A stretch of 64,000 nucleotides of DNA from Pampus argenteus (GCA_036937835.1 CM072863.1:8314001-8378000), one strand, 5' to 3'; shown: positions 1 to 13,667, numbered from the stretch's first letter. Translations and numbers: made by a program. The notes: generated by a model not told the origin, from the sequence alone.

Positions 1-370
1 GTCCATTAATGGATTAACACTAATGGCTTCTGCTGGTTTCTGTTGAATGTGGAACACATCCTTGTTTGGATTTAGATAGATGATCTCTAAAAATGACAAT
101 TGCCCCTAAAACAATGATAAATTTAATCCGATATGCATTTTCTTTTTAGTTTTTTCTATTTCCTACAGGGGCCTAACCCCTAATTCTACAGCTTTGAATG
201 GTTAGTACATAATGATGATTATACCCATCTTCCACAGCGCTGTCACCAGGTAATTTGGAAAATTATAATCATTGGTAGTAGGAAGGAGAGCAGCTACAAC
301 AGAGCTAATATCACAGAAGGAAGTTTGCTGGTGTGCCTTTCATTTTAATCATACACTGCATTTTTCACAG
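1..370 (+). other. intron of agap2-like gene
   Basis: No coding segment is visible before the splice acceptor that ends at 370 (pyrimidine-rich tract then CACAG). The stretch is AT-rich. It is read as the intron upstream of the first visible agap2 exon; the PH and GTPase-like domains of this family would lie to the left of the window. Confidence 0.7.
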
Positions 371-2493
371 GCTCGCAGGAACAGCCAGAGCGAAGCAGTG
401 GCTCTGCAGGCGATTCGCAACGCAAAGGGCAACAACTTCTGTGTTGACTGTGATGCTCCAAGTTAGTGGCTTTATATGACTCATATATATCCTATATATT
501 TATATGTTGCAGTTCTCCTCTTTGTACCTGTACATACATGTCTGGATTTGGTACTTTCTCACATTTCAGCTTTATGCATATGCCATTGTCCCAGTAGTCC
601 CCTGATACTTTGTCCTTATTTTGTCCATTAGAAAGTCTGTAAAGTGTTTTATTAACATGATTTAACTGTATCTATTGCATACACAGATTTTTACAGTAAG
701 TAAAAATACCTGCCAAAACAATTAGTACAATGTTAGCTGCAAGGTAAATGAGCCAATTGTTGACATTTTGGCCTGGAAATTCCTATTGAGATACAATATC
801 TCTTCTTTCAGGGAGTCCTGGTCAATGTAGGTTTAAGTTTTATTGATATGCCTATAATTAAATTCTGTGTCTAAGATATTACCAAAGCAAACAAAAATAG
901 ATCAAATGCTGAATATCCCTCTGATGTTGGAACACTTTAAATAGGCCTTTCTATCAGGGGAGTATATAGTCTAACACACTGGCTGCAGAAGTCACAGCTC
1001 TGCTTTAAGACTTGTCCAAAAAGGATTTCACACTACTTCAGACACTTTTGTGGTATGACAGCCATACTGACACACTTTTCACATGTGAATCCTCCTCGTG
1101 AATAAATCTGTCAACCATATGCACATAGATCAGTTTCAAATATCGAGCAGCTAATTTGTTTATTTGCACGCTCCCTCTCCAAGATCCAACCTGGGCGAGT
1201 CTGAATCTGGGCGCTCTTATATGCATCGAGTGCTCTGGGATCCACAGAAACTTGGGGACCCACCTGTCACGTGTTCGCTCCCTGGATCTCGATGATCTGC
1301 CACGAGAGCTCACGCTGGTTCTCAGTGCCATCGGCAACCACATGGTCAACAGTATATGGGAGGCGCGCACCGTGGGACATCGTAAACCAATGCCTGATGC
1401 TACCCGGTAAACACAATAATGTTACAGACAGTAGAGTGGAAAGATGTTTTTAACCATGTTAAACAGCAGAATGACAAAAACCTGTACATGTATTCAACTG
1501 ATAACTTGTCTCTCTTTGCTTGTCCAGAGAGGAACGGGAGTCATGGATCAGGGCCAAATATGAGCAGAAACTGTTTGTGGCACCGTTGCCTCCTCCCACT
1601 CCTAGTGAGGGCCCAGACATCACACTATCAGGCCGTCTTTTGTTGGCAGTGATGGAGCACAACCTTCCTAAGCTGCTCCTCTTCTTGGCCCACTGCACTA
1701 AGGAGGACATTAATGCCCCTCTCAGCCTGGCACTCTCCTCCAGGTCACTCTTAGTGCTGCGGCTGCCCGGGTCTGCCCTGCACGCCGCCTGTCAGCAGGC
1801 TGATGTGGTGATGACGCAGCTTCTTGTTTGGGTGTGTTTCTCTCCCTCTCTGTTAACCTCACTGCAATTAAATCATTTTAAATGTCTTCCTAGTGTAAAA
1901 TATATCATCAAAGCAAACCATCACATTGAGTTATGCAAAAATGGCAAAAAAAATAATCAATGATACCCTTCAACAACCTCTAAATAATACACTCAGCCAG
2001 CAAGAAACAAAACGGATGACTCATCAGACAAATCAATGTGATCTATATGAAAGACACACCTTGTTGGAATGATGTAAAACAGTCCTGTCAGTTTTTAGTC
2101 AGAGTCATTTATACCTCATACGATAAAACGTCCTTAAAATGTGAAATATGGGATAATTACATAACCTAATCAGTTTTTTTAATCTCTTCTTCCTCTCATC
2201 GATTTCAGTATGGCTGTGATGTTCGGTGTCGGGATGCTCAGGGGCAGACAGCACTTGCTCTGGCTCGCAGTGCTGGCAGCCAGGAGTGTGTCGACATCTT
2301 GCTCCAGTACGGATGCCCAAATGAACCAACCCCCTCCATTTCTGCGACAGTCGGCTTCGCAGCATCCGTGACCCCCAGCTTTCCTGTTGCCATGACGCCA
2401 AGTCTGACGGTTGCCACGACACTCAAGATCTCACACAGGAGCAGCGGCGGCACCAGTTTGAGTTACAGCACCTCCAGACGAGCAGTGTCCTAA
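371..2493 (+). CDS. agap2: AGAP2-type Arf GTPase-activating protein, C-terminal part (ArfGAP domain plus ankyrin repeats)
   Basis: Four coding exons: 371-461, 1184-1406, 1528-1831 and 2209-2493 (stop TAA at 2491-2493). They join in one frame to give about 300 residues, the C-terminal part of a much larger protein that begins outside the window. The ArfGAP zinc finger is complete across the first intron: CVDC, 16 residues, CIEC, followed by SGIHR with the arginine finger and then THLSRVRSLDLDD. This domain speeds GTP hydrolysis by Arf proteins at endosomal and Golgi membranes. Next come WIRAKYEQK and two ankyrin repeats (ALHAACQQADVV; QTALALARSAGSQECVDILL). AGAP1 and AGAP3 share this architecture. 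The tail after YGCP, with repeated TPS/ATP-like motifs and a serine-rich basic end, resembles AGAP2 best, and the neighbouring pip4k2c supports agap2. Family assignment is firm; the paralog is likely but not proven. Confidence 0.9.
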
Positions 2494-2513
2494 TCGAAAT
2501 GTGGTGTGGTGAA

Positions 2514-2532
2514 AGTGTGTGTGTGTGTGTGT
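2514..2532. repeat. (GT)n microsatellite in agap2 3' UTR
   Basis: About nine uninterrupted GT units just after the agap2 stop codon. Confidence 0.9.
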
Positions 2533-2635
2533 CAGCTTGTTGCTTCGCCCTCATAGTGTCCTGTACATTCATGCAGGCCGGTGGGACCGATGAACACGTC
2601 GCCAGATGTTGCACTCCTGAAGCCAGATGAGGTTT

Positions 2636-2641
2636 AATAAA
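2636..2641 (+). terminator. candidate polyadenylation signal of agap2
   Basis: Canonical AATAAA 143 bases after the stop codon, the first on this strand. Weaker A-rich variants occur further on (about 2770 and 4030), so a longer 3' UTR is also possible. Confidence 0.5.
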
Positions 2642-5600
2642 GCGTGTTTGTGTTTGCCAGGAATGAAAACATTCACTGGTTTTCAACACAGACACATTCA
2701 GTCTGCTAGAATGGTTTAACCAAAACAAAAAGAGAAATTTTCCTGACTACACTTTGTACGTAGACAGAAAGATAAAAAAAATAAAAATATTAAAAATATG
2801 ACATTTGGATGCCTCTGCATTCAGATTTAATGGGCACTGTATACCAGCTGGTATGGTTCATATGTCACCATGTCAATATTCAACTTTGAATATATATTGG
2901 AAATTTGCCTTTGGAGTAAAATAGCTTATCTGAGCCTCCAGAGCCCAGAAGTAAAGAACTGCAATAAGTTTACTGATGGACATCCTGGTCTGTCGTTATC
3001 TGCTTGAAATACCAATGTTAAACAATATCAACAGTTTTTAACTTTATTGACATTGAATGTTACAAAATCAGATCAGAGCGAGTGCATATATATACTGTGT
3101 TATGGTCAACAAAGCTGGGTGTTGAGCTGTGCATAAATAATGTTGTGTAAGTTGATTATTTAAAAAAAACAAAAAAACTTAACACTGGCTAAAAAAAGTC
3201 AGGCTGTTTTAAAGATAATCAAAGTAACTGTATAGAGATGAATTGATAAAATATTATAATATAAAAAAAATTGCTTAATTTTCAAGATTGTTATTGTATG
3301 ATTTGTACAGTTGGGTCTGTGTATAAAACAGAGGGTTACTCATAGCTGTTCAGAGATTTACAGCTTCTTGGTTTCCTTTGATAACCACCCGATTAACTCT
3401 TTGACACCCAAGACTGAGATTTCTATGTTATGTTTGTATCACTGTGTGTGACATGAACACTGTACATGATGTGTGCATCAATACCTGCAGAGTGAGTGAC
3501 TTCAGCAGCAGGTCATCGCCAAGGCAAGTGTAATACTGGAAGTCTACATGAACAAATGGAAATGAAATGCCTTGATTCTGATTGAATGTATACAAAAACA
3601 AATGAGGTTTGAGGTTGTTATTTTAAACATGTGTCATCCAGAAGATACAGCTGTGGTTCCATCCATGTTTTGGTGGACTGTTGGGGCGTTTTATTGTTTT
3701 GATTAACTAATATTATTCCTGCTGTGACTAATAGAAATTAAAAAGTATGGTTTAATAGATTACAACGATTAAGTCTTGAAACTTAAAGGTTCTGATCTAT
3801 AAAACGGGGCCTTCGAATGAATGTGTTTGTAAGTGGCTGAAAATCAACATTAATATTTAAAAGAAAACAAAAAAAATAAGACATAAACAATCCTCATGCA
3901 GTATTGTATGTATTTTTTGTGTTAATCTGAAGACACTTTGCTGAGTGTACATGTCTGTGATGTAAGCATCTCTCTCCATTTGTATTTTTTTACTCATGCA
4001 ATGATTCATAGAGCATTCATTAATAATACATTAAGGCTACTGCCCAAGTTGTGGTGTTTTGTTCAGTGTTTTGTTGTGTGTGTGTTTTTTGCTCATAGAA
4101 GCGAGATGAGTTGAAGGATATCACTGGCGATTTTCTATATTTTTCTCATTGTCGACAAATCTCGTGCGGAGCTAAAACAACAAGCTACAACCTAAGTATT
4201 GTGTGTATCCAAAACCATTGATTGTTGACAATAAGAAAAACTGTAGAAAATTGACAGTCTTATCCTTAAATGTTTATTACAATCTTCAAATTAGTCTCAT
4301 TTCTTGACTGATCTTGACCCAGTAAGATGGGAGACTATTCCTGGGAGGCTGAGAGACGCTCCAGCAGACAGATCAGTTCCATCACACATCATAGTCTGCA
4401 GACGGGTTCATGTTTTAAACAAAGTAGAGAGCATGTTTCTGGACAGGTGGAGTCCTCCAGCAGCCAGTGGCCATCACTTGACACTCATCTAGTATTTGAA
4501 TGTAACATCTTCTAGATCAAACCGGTCCTTGATAAAGGCCCCTGATGGCTTTGACCTACTTCTTTCTAGGTCGAAGTCCTAGACTCAGGTTTATAGTGTA
4601 ATACCACCGCACACCGAGCAAACTCATTTCTATTCCATTGATTTATAGTTGTTTGAATACTTCTGGGCACACATATAAAAACTAATGACAAACACAATAA
4701 CTATAAGGCATCCTGATCACTTTTGATATGCCAGTGTCTGATAACTATAGAAACATCAAACATACTATGAGGTTAGTCACTCCAAAACATATAAAGCTTG
4801 TATTTCTTAACGCTCCAAACAATGTTCTCAGTGGCATTCAGGTTATACAGTGCATACAGAGATATGCTTAATGAAAACCTGGTCCAGTGCACTTTGTGAA
4901 TGTCACTGAGTGGCCCAGCCAAGTGTCATGCCCAAGAAGACTCGAGGCTGTAATTGCTTAAACTAAGCACTGAGTAAAGGGTCTGAATACTGATGTCAAT
5001 GTATTTCAGTTTTTCTGTTTCTGCAAAACTTTTTAAAATTAGGAATGTTTTCTGCTATATATTGCTGTCAAAGTACCAAAGGATAAAATAACCACAGAAA
5101 AAAGAAAAGCAGCGACAGGGTTACTCTAGACAGGAAATTAAGACTTCCATTGTAAACAGTTACCTTGAATGTTATTTTAAGTTACTCCATCATTGTATTT
5201 GGAGAGATGGTGAGTTTGTAAATTGAATCTTTTTAAATGCAACAAAAGTAATATGTTTCATAACACTTTTGTTCGGGAAGGTGCAAATAAATTTGCAATG
5301 TGCAAAGTAATTGTTTACTACCTAAAATGTAATGCACCATTTTTATTAGGAGGGATGCTGGTGTAATGGGCAAATTTGAAAATGATAAGTAACAGATATT
5401 TCCTTCTCAAAATGGAACAAAATACACTCTCAGCTACAGTAAGCTGCATGCTTTAAATATGAAACCAAACAAAGCAACAATTGCAGCAAACAATCTCCAT
5501 TTGCTTCCTTTGCCTGATAGTATTTATCTAGTGTCATGTAAATTAACAAATTGTCTCTAGAATTAATCTCACAAGCTGCTTCTGCTGTCTGTGTCTCTTC

Positions 5601-6672
5601 TCTGCTGGTTTGTCCATTCAGATAAACCTACAAAGTGTCCAAAGTGAAATCCTCATGACAGTCTCATCAGGAGTTTAAGGAATGTGTGCCAGGAGCACTG
5701 GGACAGGAGGGGGATGACTAAATAAGAACAAAAATGAATGCTTTGCCACTGAGAATACATTTTGAAGGAACCTACTGTATGCACCATGTGAGTCTGGATG
5801 CCACAGATCCCCCTTTACTTCTATTCATATTGAGACTTACAACCAGCTGAAATGTCTTTGATGCTTTACTCCAATGGGTACATCGTGTTGTTGAATAGTT
5901 AAATTCATTCAAGGTAAGATGTTGTAAAAATGATGTTATATGAGGCTGGATCCAAGCTACAACATCTGATGTCTTTGATCATTTTATAGTTGAACATTTG
6001 TTGTGCTATGGTGCCTCTCTGATGATGCAAGCTTGTGTGTAGCATAACTAACACAGCACTGCACTGCAAGCGAAATATGGCACAATAAATACTGGATGTT
6101 GAGCGGAGAGAAAGTGTTGCCCTCCATGTAAAGCTTTTTTTCAGTTTCTGGCTTTCAAGATACAAATGAAATAAGATTATTTGCACTTAAGGATAAGTCA
6201 CTCAATGGTGAGAACCTGCAGATTTGCCGAAGTTTTGTCACTGGTGGAAAATACTGACATGAGTGGGAGTGACAAAACAACATATTTCTTTTTCATTGAC
6301 AAAAAACTGGACAATGATCAATGTGTTGAGAAAACCTTTTTCCCCCCACCATATCCACCTCCACTGACTATGGAAATAACACATTGATATCAGAGGCATT
6401 AACTTACATCACATTACATGATTTCTTTAAAAGAAATCCTGTATTCCTGTACTATCACTGTAAAAAATGAAACCCATTCACCCATTGAGTTCAAAAATGC
6501 AACTTGTTGCATTCTGGGATAATATGGAGGGTTAAATACTCAAAAAAATGACATAAATCATATAGAAATGAATGTTAAATGTTAAATTAAATTGATGTTG
6601 ATTTGACATGACTTAAGTGTTGCATAGTAAAACTCCTCTTGTATTAAATGATGCTGGTAGCCTGGATGGAAA
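2642..6672. other. long 3' UTR and intergenic stretch between convergent agap2 and pip4k2c
   Basis: AT-rich sequence with no ORF that resembles a known protein on either strand. The short open frames at about 4304-4515 and 5905-6387 have no recognisable motif or splice context. The 3' UTRs of both flanking genes must lie here; their limits cannot be set by eye. Confidence 0.6.
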
Positions 6673-9600
6673 CTAGGCAAAGATCTTAGTGATGAACTCT
6701 CTGAAACGTTTGCCGTATTGCTCTGGATGAACGGTTGAGATTTCTGCTCCTGCCTGCAAAACACACAAACACAGGCAGAGTTGATTAAAAAAAAAAAACT
6801 GAATGGAAAATTAAAGCAACCCTTTACAGAGCACCATGCTGATTTTGCTAACCAATCCCTTTAAAGGATGCTGATCTCTCACCCCGTGTTTGACAGCCTT
6901 GGCAGCGTGAGCGGCTTTCTTCTTGGTGTCGTACTGTGTCAGTACATCAATTAGACCCATGAAATACACCTCCCTCTGGGGTGCGCCTACATGAGAGTGG
7001 CAGTGTTCACAGCATTTGGTGAGTGCTATTGATCTGCAGGTATGATCTCCAGCGTGAGATGGGGTTGAGGTGAATTACAGCTCCTATACCCTACATAAAT
7101 TCAGAGACATCTCGGGGTTCATGACTCACCTACAGTACTTTGAATAGCATACACATCCACATAAGGATCAAATTCTCCAGGACCCATGGGTTTGAAGGAG
7201 TTCATGTAGCCAGCGATACCCTCAGGAGAGGTGGAGTATGGAGCAGGACCCAGGCTGATTTCATCCTCCTCTTCCTCCTCATAAGATGACTCCATCATCT
7301 CCTCATCCTCCTCCCTCTCAGCCCGCTCGACATCATGGATACCTAGCAGCAGGCTGTAGTCCATGATCCTCATATGCACCAGAAACTGCACAAAGACGAC
7401 ACACACATGCTCAAACCATATTTAAGAAGATAATGGATGAATGCATTTCTTCATTTATTACCTCAATATCTCTGTTAAGCTTGTCCATGACTTTCTCCTT
7501 CTCCTCGTCGCTCACGTAAACCTTTTGCATGTTATTCCTGAAATCGACGTCCTTGTAAGTGGGCAATTCTTTCACCTGAAATTGCAGCGCGAAGGTCAAA
7601 CTACACATAGCCCCAAAAATACTGAAAAACACAGCAGCATTCATTAGCATTGCTCTCGTTAAAATATGATCAGCCACCCTAATTTCTGCGACATACAAGT
7701 CAAATAATGTTGCTCCAAATTTTGTTTTTCAAATCAACACAGTTGGAAAGATCAAAGGTTTCCACAACGCTGCGGTTATTCAACTCCATCTATTCAACCA
7801 GCTATTTTTCAGACTTCATATCTAGGTCACAGTGACTCTAGCTCAACCAGAGGGGGTTACATAAACAGTCTATTACTAACTGACTGGATCTAATCTTTAC
7901 ATTTGTCTCACTGCACAAACTAAAAGGATTTGTCTCTCACTTCAAAACGTACATTTCTTATGTTTGCAGTTAGAGATACAACATGTCAGACTGGGGAAAC
8001 AGACTGAATATATGTTTTTTTACAGACAGACTGTGGCACAGCTGCAACCAATTCAAGCTCATTACAGCTGTTATGTTGTTCTTGTTATGCATAAAACGAG
8101 TTATAGATGTCATATTACTTTTCTCAACCTACTTAAAGTTGTAAGTATGCACATGAATATGAATCAAAAGCATTCAAATTTCATATATAGTACCCGTGCC
8201 AAACATACTACATATTCTACATCCTCCATGTATATAATTAAATGTAAGCAGATCAAAAAATATTCGGCAACTCTTGCAGGATCTACAGAAATTCATCATT
8301 TTTGAGTCTGAATCAAATTGCATCAAATGGTTCTCTTTCAGGTTTCTTATTAACTGACTATCTCAGACACTCTTCAATAAATCTGCAATCCTTAAATAAT
8401 ATTAAGTTTCAAAAACATGCATATATTTCAACGGTAAAACGATAAAAACAATAAATCAGAAACATATCCAATAATCTGTTCCTACCTTCTCTTTAAAACT
8501 TGCTTCACGAGACACCAGTGAACCCTGAGGAAAAACAACATCCCACACAGTATTTCACTGATTTCTGTTTATATTCATACATTACTTCATACCGTGATTA
8601 ACAGTTATGGGTTATGTAGGATTATTAATTCATGAACATTAAAGCCCAAAGCATTACATCACTTATGCAAAGCAGGATGTAAAATGAATTGAGATGAAAC
8701 TACAAACGCAGGAGACATTTCAACACGTGACGCAGTGTGTGCAGCATTAACAACATGTTATACTGTACTGATTCTTTATCTATAGCTACATGATTTCAGC
8801 TGAATTTACCTTGAGGTCGTACTTCCTGTGTACATGCAGTCTGTGGCTGAACATGTTCCTCATCACTAACAGGTAGGTGTCCTCACTCTCTACATTCACT
8901 CTGTACATCCCCAGGAACTGAGGGAGAAGCGTACTGCCATGGCAGGTGACAATATGCTGGAAGACATCAGCAGTATATGGAAAGATGAATGATGGGGGAT
9001 CAATGGAAGCATCGGCTGTACCATAATGCAGCATGTGCATAAATGAAAGTGCTACTGTCTCTGGGTGAATGCTCCTCCTGAGGATCCTCTACTGGCCTAC
9101 ATGTGATCACTACTGGATAGGTTGTTAGCACCACCGTGCATAACATGCTGACAACATGCGGGTGTTTTAGCTGGTGTAATGTTTTACCATCTTTACTTTT
9201 CTAGTTCACCATATAATGTAGGCAGAAAAAAAACCAACACAACATGCTTGATATTGCCGTTTTAAAAACAGGAAAGGAGACAGGTAGTAGAAAACCTCTC
9301 TCTTATTGAAATACAAACACTCATCTGTCTGCTGTTTATAAAACCTTTGCCAACCAGGGTCATTACTTTTCCCTGTATACAAAAGATACAGGAAAAAAAT
9401 GAGTGGAATTAACAGTACGTGACTAATATAATTAATCCTCAGATTTCACTCACAACTAGAAAAACAGTCAAGCTCATTAAAATGCAGGTTAAATTGTGAA
9501 AGGACATTTAAACTTCTTTCCAGATACAGACCTTCCAGCCTGTGTCGGTCTTACCTGGTGATACTCAGAGAGGATGTTGTGCATCTCCTCCACCTCCTCA

Positions 9601-11573
9601 CTGGTGATCTCTTTGACTACCAAAGTGCGGTCGTATGATGTCAACAGCAGCCCCACACATTGCCCTTCCTCATGTTTGAGCGGAGGACTGCGAGCCAGAG
9701 ACACCTGTTGGTGAGCATCAGTAACATGTGACATCAGCTGCACAATACACCTGTCCTAAATGTACGAAGCCTTTTACATCCTTGTATCCTCTTTTGAAAT
9801 GCAACCACTTGCAAACACTGAAAATTTAAGAAAAGCAAATATCTGTAAATGTACAAAAGATGAGGCCTGTGTGTAGACTCAGGCTACTGTTGGTGTTATG
9901 GATCTTGCTGGAACAAAAATTGATACCAACTATGTTTTAAGACCTTTCTTGCATCATTCTTGTAGGTCTGTAGTAATATGGCTTTTAAGCACACATACAG
10001 AACGCTTCATATAATCGTGTGCTACGCAAATGTCTGCTGAGCAGATCAGAGGATGTCTGTGTGCCACCTGCTGCATGCAAATATCACAAAGGAATGCAAA
10101 TTCAGAAAAGGAGACGGGCACAAAATAGTGTCTAAAAAGGTACACTGAAAAACCTTGAATGGTCTGCGTTATACATATGTATCTGTTTTTCCAAATCTAA
10201 TCTGCCTTAGAATTTAAAATGAGTGTTTTGGGCTCCTTTTTTTTTCCTGTTGATTGTACCTGATAATCTTGATCCTCGATGCCAAAGCGCTCTCGCAGGT
10301 TTCTGAACACCTGTGGACAGTACTCTTTGAATTTAAACTGTCCAGGAAGGTTTTCTCTGAGGAACAAAGAGGGTTTTTTTTGTAATAAATAACATTGTTG
10401 TAATGTGACTTTACACACTTTACCCACATTTACACACTCAAACAAAGCTTCATTAAAGAAATACTGTCAGTGATAATCACTCAAAGTTTAACGTGAGGTG
10501 GCATCACTAAATGTTTCTGTTTTTACTTTCTCTATCTCCCTGTATCTTCTCCTTTCAACATTGCACAATTATAATATGTTGCTGCACAAAAGCAACATGT
10601 TCAAATCATCACCATATACACATCCTGCCAATTCATAAAACACTTGAGAAAAACATATTTTATTGTTTTCCCACTAACTTCTGTTTAGAAGTCTTTATGT
10701 GACCTGGATTCCTGAATGGATTAAAGGATTATTGAAAGCCACTCAGTTTTTCACGACTTCATCCGTATAGAAACTGAACCTCACAGCAGATATAGTTTAT
10801 AGAAATGTTTTTTTTTAGACATGATTATTAATACGCACTCTGTCTGACACATACTCACTGTAAACCCCTGAATACTTTCAGGTTAATTCATCACTAGATG
10901 TTTTCCTGTTTGTGTGCTCTGGCACCATTGAAACGACTCACTGAGTGGGAATTATGATGCATTTCTAACATCAGAACACATTATTGTTGTTTTACATAAT
11001 TGCATATTGTAGACTATAGTCCAAACAAGGTCAGTTATTATTTCTGTCTTCTTTTTTGACTGCTTTATTGTTATGATAGCTGTAGCCTGGTACTCTTAAT
11101 GGCATTGTTGTTCTCATGAGGGGGGGCGGTTTGCAATTTTCTTATAAGTGCAGGCAGACAAATAAAACCATGAGAGCAACAGAAATCTATGCATATCACA
11201 GGACAAAGTTGAGTGGAGCACTGTACTTGTTGAAGAGGTGGTTGTTGACTTTTATCTTGGTGCTGGCTTTGAAGTCATCTGGGAGAAGCATGACAGGTAC
11301 AGGCACCTGGCTCAGGTCATTAATCTGCACATGATCCATTCACGGACAGTTGGTCAACATAATTATTTACACTCATGCCGATATAAACACATATTGTACA
11401 CATTAGGCAGCGCACATACCCACCGAATGATTGACTCCCCACATCAACACGCTCAACACGGGGTCACTGGCTCGGAAAACCTCCACTTTCTGCTGCACAA
11501 AGTGTTTCTTCTTCGTCTTCCTTTTGTGCGCCAGAGCGCTCAGAGAGTTGGAGATGGCACCGGGAGAAGACAT
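6673..11573 (-). CDS. pip4k2c: phosphatidylinositol 5-phosphate 4-kinase type 2 gamma
   Basis: Ten coding exons on the minus strand, in reading order: 11573-11424, 11324-11227, 10356-10260, 9704-9555, 8956-8810, 8524-8486, 7575-7462, 7385-7130, 6986-6883 and 6753-6673 (stop TAG). All junctions are GT-AG and the frame is open throughout, giving 411 residues against 421 in human PIP4K2C. The protein converts PI5P to PI(4,5)P2. Landmarks: KTKKKHFVQQKV near the N-terminus, INDLSQVPVPVMLLPDDFKA, FKFKEYCPQVFRNLRERFG, SYDRTLVVKEI, RNMFSHRLHVHRKYDLKGS, the catalytic-site motif IMDYSLLLGIHD, an acidic insert after it (EREEDEEMMES), and the C-terminal segment YFMGLIDVLTQYDTKKKAAH with GAGAEISTVHPEQY. 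The start MSSPGAIS gives a short N-terminal extension as in the gamma isoform. The gene is convergent with agap2, as expected for this synteny block. Confidence 0.95.
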
Positions 11574-11963
11574 CACACTTTCACAGGTTAGAGAGGCGTG
11601 TTGGTTCTCTCTTTGGATGTGAGCAGCTCAGTCTCTGGCTGTGAACAGGTCTTTAGTCATCATCTAGGGCGCCCTCTCTGTGCAGGATGTGAAACGGCTC
11701 CTCCTGGTCCGGAGACAGATGGTCGATTTGCGTCGATTCAGTCCGGCAGCATTGAAACAGGTGCAGAGCATATCACATACTCTACATGGGTTTACTCATT
11801 CATAACTTTAGATACTATAATTGATTTAAAGTACTCATTTCAATTTGATTGATATATTATTATTCTGTATATGATACAATTACATTACTAATACTGAAGC
11901 ATCACTGTGTAAGCAGCATGTTGTAGCTGCTGGAGGTGGAGCTACTTTTAACCACTTTATGTC
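11574..11963 (-). promoter_or_regulatory. 5' UTR and probable promoter region of pip4k2c
   Basis: Sequence immediately upstream of the pip4k2c start codon, moderately GC-rich up to about 11760 and then AT-rich. No splice acceptor is needed upstream of the ATG, so the transcript probably starts in this interval. No TATA box was recognised at a convincing position. Confidence 0.35.
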
Positions 11964-12177
11964 CAGTGGTTCTCAACCTAGGGGTCGGTCCCCTCCAAAG
12001 GCTCACCTGATAAATCTGATGGATGGTGAGATACTTAATGAGAGAAGAAAGAAGACAAAGTTCTGATACATAAATCTGATTTCAGCTTTGGGTTTAGAGG
12101 GGGAAACAAATCTCATAGACAGATCAGAAATGTGACCCTGACTTTTTGTAAGATGTCAAAAAGGTTTGAAACCGCTG
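11964..12177. mobile_element. short non-autonomous hAT-like DNA transposon (MITE)
   Basis: The left end reads CAGTGGTTCTCAACC and the right end is its imperfect inverse, GGTTTGAAACCGCTG. CAGTGGTTCTCAACCT is the typical terminus of hAT (Charlie-type) elements. The 214-bp interior also contains the GGGGAAACAAATCTC type of sequence common in fish copies. No transposase is present, and an exact 8-bp target duplication could not be recognised. Confidence 0.7.
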
Positions 12178-12530
12178 TTTTAATCTTTAGCAATATATTG
12201 TATTTTAAAAGCTTGTTATATTATCCATTGTGTCCCTCTCAGATGTAGTAGAGTAGAAGTATAAAGGAGCATAAAGTGGAAATACTCAAGTAGAGTACAA
12301 GTGCTTCAAGATTGATCTGTAGTACTGTATTTGAATTAATGTACTTAGTTACTTTTGACCACTGGGACTCCATATCCCTATTAACAGAGCTGTAGGAAGA
12401 CAATAACTGACTGAAGCAACTTTCCAAGGTGCTGATTTTCATCCAGAGATGTAGATTGAGAAACCACTGAGGTTTAAATAATGCTGATTTAGTTCAAAAT
12501 AATGCATAAACTGCTTTTGGCTCAATACCT

Positions 12531-12613
12531 TGCAGTGTTGGCATGTCTGCATGTAGGTTACCATGAAATGTGGTGCAGACATTACTGACTGTTTTTTCAT
12601 CGAGATCCACTAA
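12531..12613 (-). other. exon-like open segment, unidentified
   Basis: On the minus strand a good acceptor (pyrimidines then GTTAG) is followed by an open segment ending at CTGCAAG and a GTATTG donor. An earlier donor (GTAACC) also lies within it. Two frames are open, so the reading is ambiguous. It lies downstream, on the same strand, of the exon pair at 13430-13667 and could belong to the same unidentified gene or gene relic. Confidence 0.25.
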
Positions 12614-13099
12614 CAGGTGAAAGAGAGAAGAGAGAGAATGATGTAAATTATTTATTTGTTACATTTATAGTTATTTACACAAAACTTTTAGATTCATGTT
12701 AATATTAACACTTGGACACTGTATCTCACAACACAACAATGATCTGTGTTGTAAGAGCTGAATACAATTAAAAGTGCCCACAGCAAAGAAATAAACAATA
12801 TTAATGACAAACCTTGATTCAGACACTTCCCTCAAATGTGAAAGGAAAAACTCCCTAAAAACCCTTTAACGGGACAAAAAGGGGGAGAACCTTGGGAAGG
12901 ATCACATAATTAGTGCAAAGTGGGAAATATGAAATAAAAATCTGTATCAGTAATGAGATTTTTTTACATTTTGTAATGTGACAAATTAAAGCATAATAAA
13001 CAATAATCAATGACAGTGTCAAGCATTAAGTGTTGAAAGTGATCCAAATACTTTTCCACAGTACTCTTCATGAATGAAAATTGTTAAAATATTTTAAGA

Positions 13100-13345
13100 T
13101 ACTTCTCCACATTACTCCTTTAAAGCGTCTGTTTTGTGAACTGACTTGAGAGGAGAGGTTACCAGCACATCACTCTCATTAGTGAGTCTTTTCCACTCAT
13201 TTCCATATTTGTCCTTTTAAAAAATGCTGTAAAAATAACATAAAACATGTTCTGCAAATCTAGAAAAAACTAAAACAAATCCTGCTTCCATCGATCATGA
13301 AATCCATCAGCAAGTTTGGTCCTGAAACTTCTTTTGGCGAGCAAA
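13100..13345 (-). pseudogene. degenerate copy of the exon-like pair at 13430-13667
   Basis: Left copy of the tandem duplication. Compared with the right copy, the first exon-like segment has lost 7 bases and its GTGAGA donor. In the second, the donor-proximal end is mutated and the reading frame acquires a stop (TAA instead of TAC). It looks non-functional. Confidence 0.4.
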
Positions 13346-13429
13346 TAAATTGCTGAAGAAATATTGAATACTGCTCCATAACAGTGTCACGTCTTCATGG
13401 TTGAAAATTGTTAAAATATTTTAAAATAC

Positions 13430-13667
13430 CTTTCCACAGTACTCCTTTAAAGTGTCTCCTTTGTGAACTGACTTGAGAGGAGAGGTTACCAGCACATCAC
13501 TCTCATTAGTGAGTCTTTTCCACTCATTTCCATATTTGTCCTTTGAAGAAAATGCTGTAAAAATAAAACATTTTCTCCAAATCCATAAAAAAAAAAAAAA
13601 AAAAAAAATCCTACATCTCTCACTCATGAAGCCCATCAGCAAGTTTGGTCCGTTGTCCTGAAACTTC
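13430..13667 (-). CDS. pair of exon-like segments of an unidentified gene
   Basis: The minus strand shows exon 13667-13624 (44 nt; acceptor CCAAAG, donor GTGAGA) and exon 13554-13430 (125 nt; acceptor TTTTTACAG, donor GTATTT). Spliced, they stay in one open frame of about 56 residues, KFQDNGPNLLMGFM then TFSSKDKYGNEWKRL and SPLKSVHKGDTLKEYCGK. The small intron contains a 22-base A/T homopolymer. I do not recognise the protein family. No start codon, stop codon or flanking exons could be tied to it firmly, so it may be a fragment of a dead gene. Its matching splice phases are the main support. Confidence 0.3.
13587..13608. repeat. poly(A) tract
   Basis: Run of about 22 A on the plus strand inside the small intron of the exon-like pair. 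Confidence 0.9.

Noticed and set aside
7964..8305. Plus-strand ORF of 113 codons
   Set aside because: It lies in a pip4k2c intron, has no splice context or known motif, and its composition is typical of AT-rich intron.
11238..11591. Plus-strand ORF of 117 codons
   Set aside because: It is antisense to pip4k2c exons 11324-11227 and 11573-11424, whose translation matches the kinase family.
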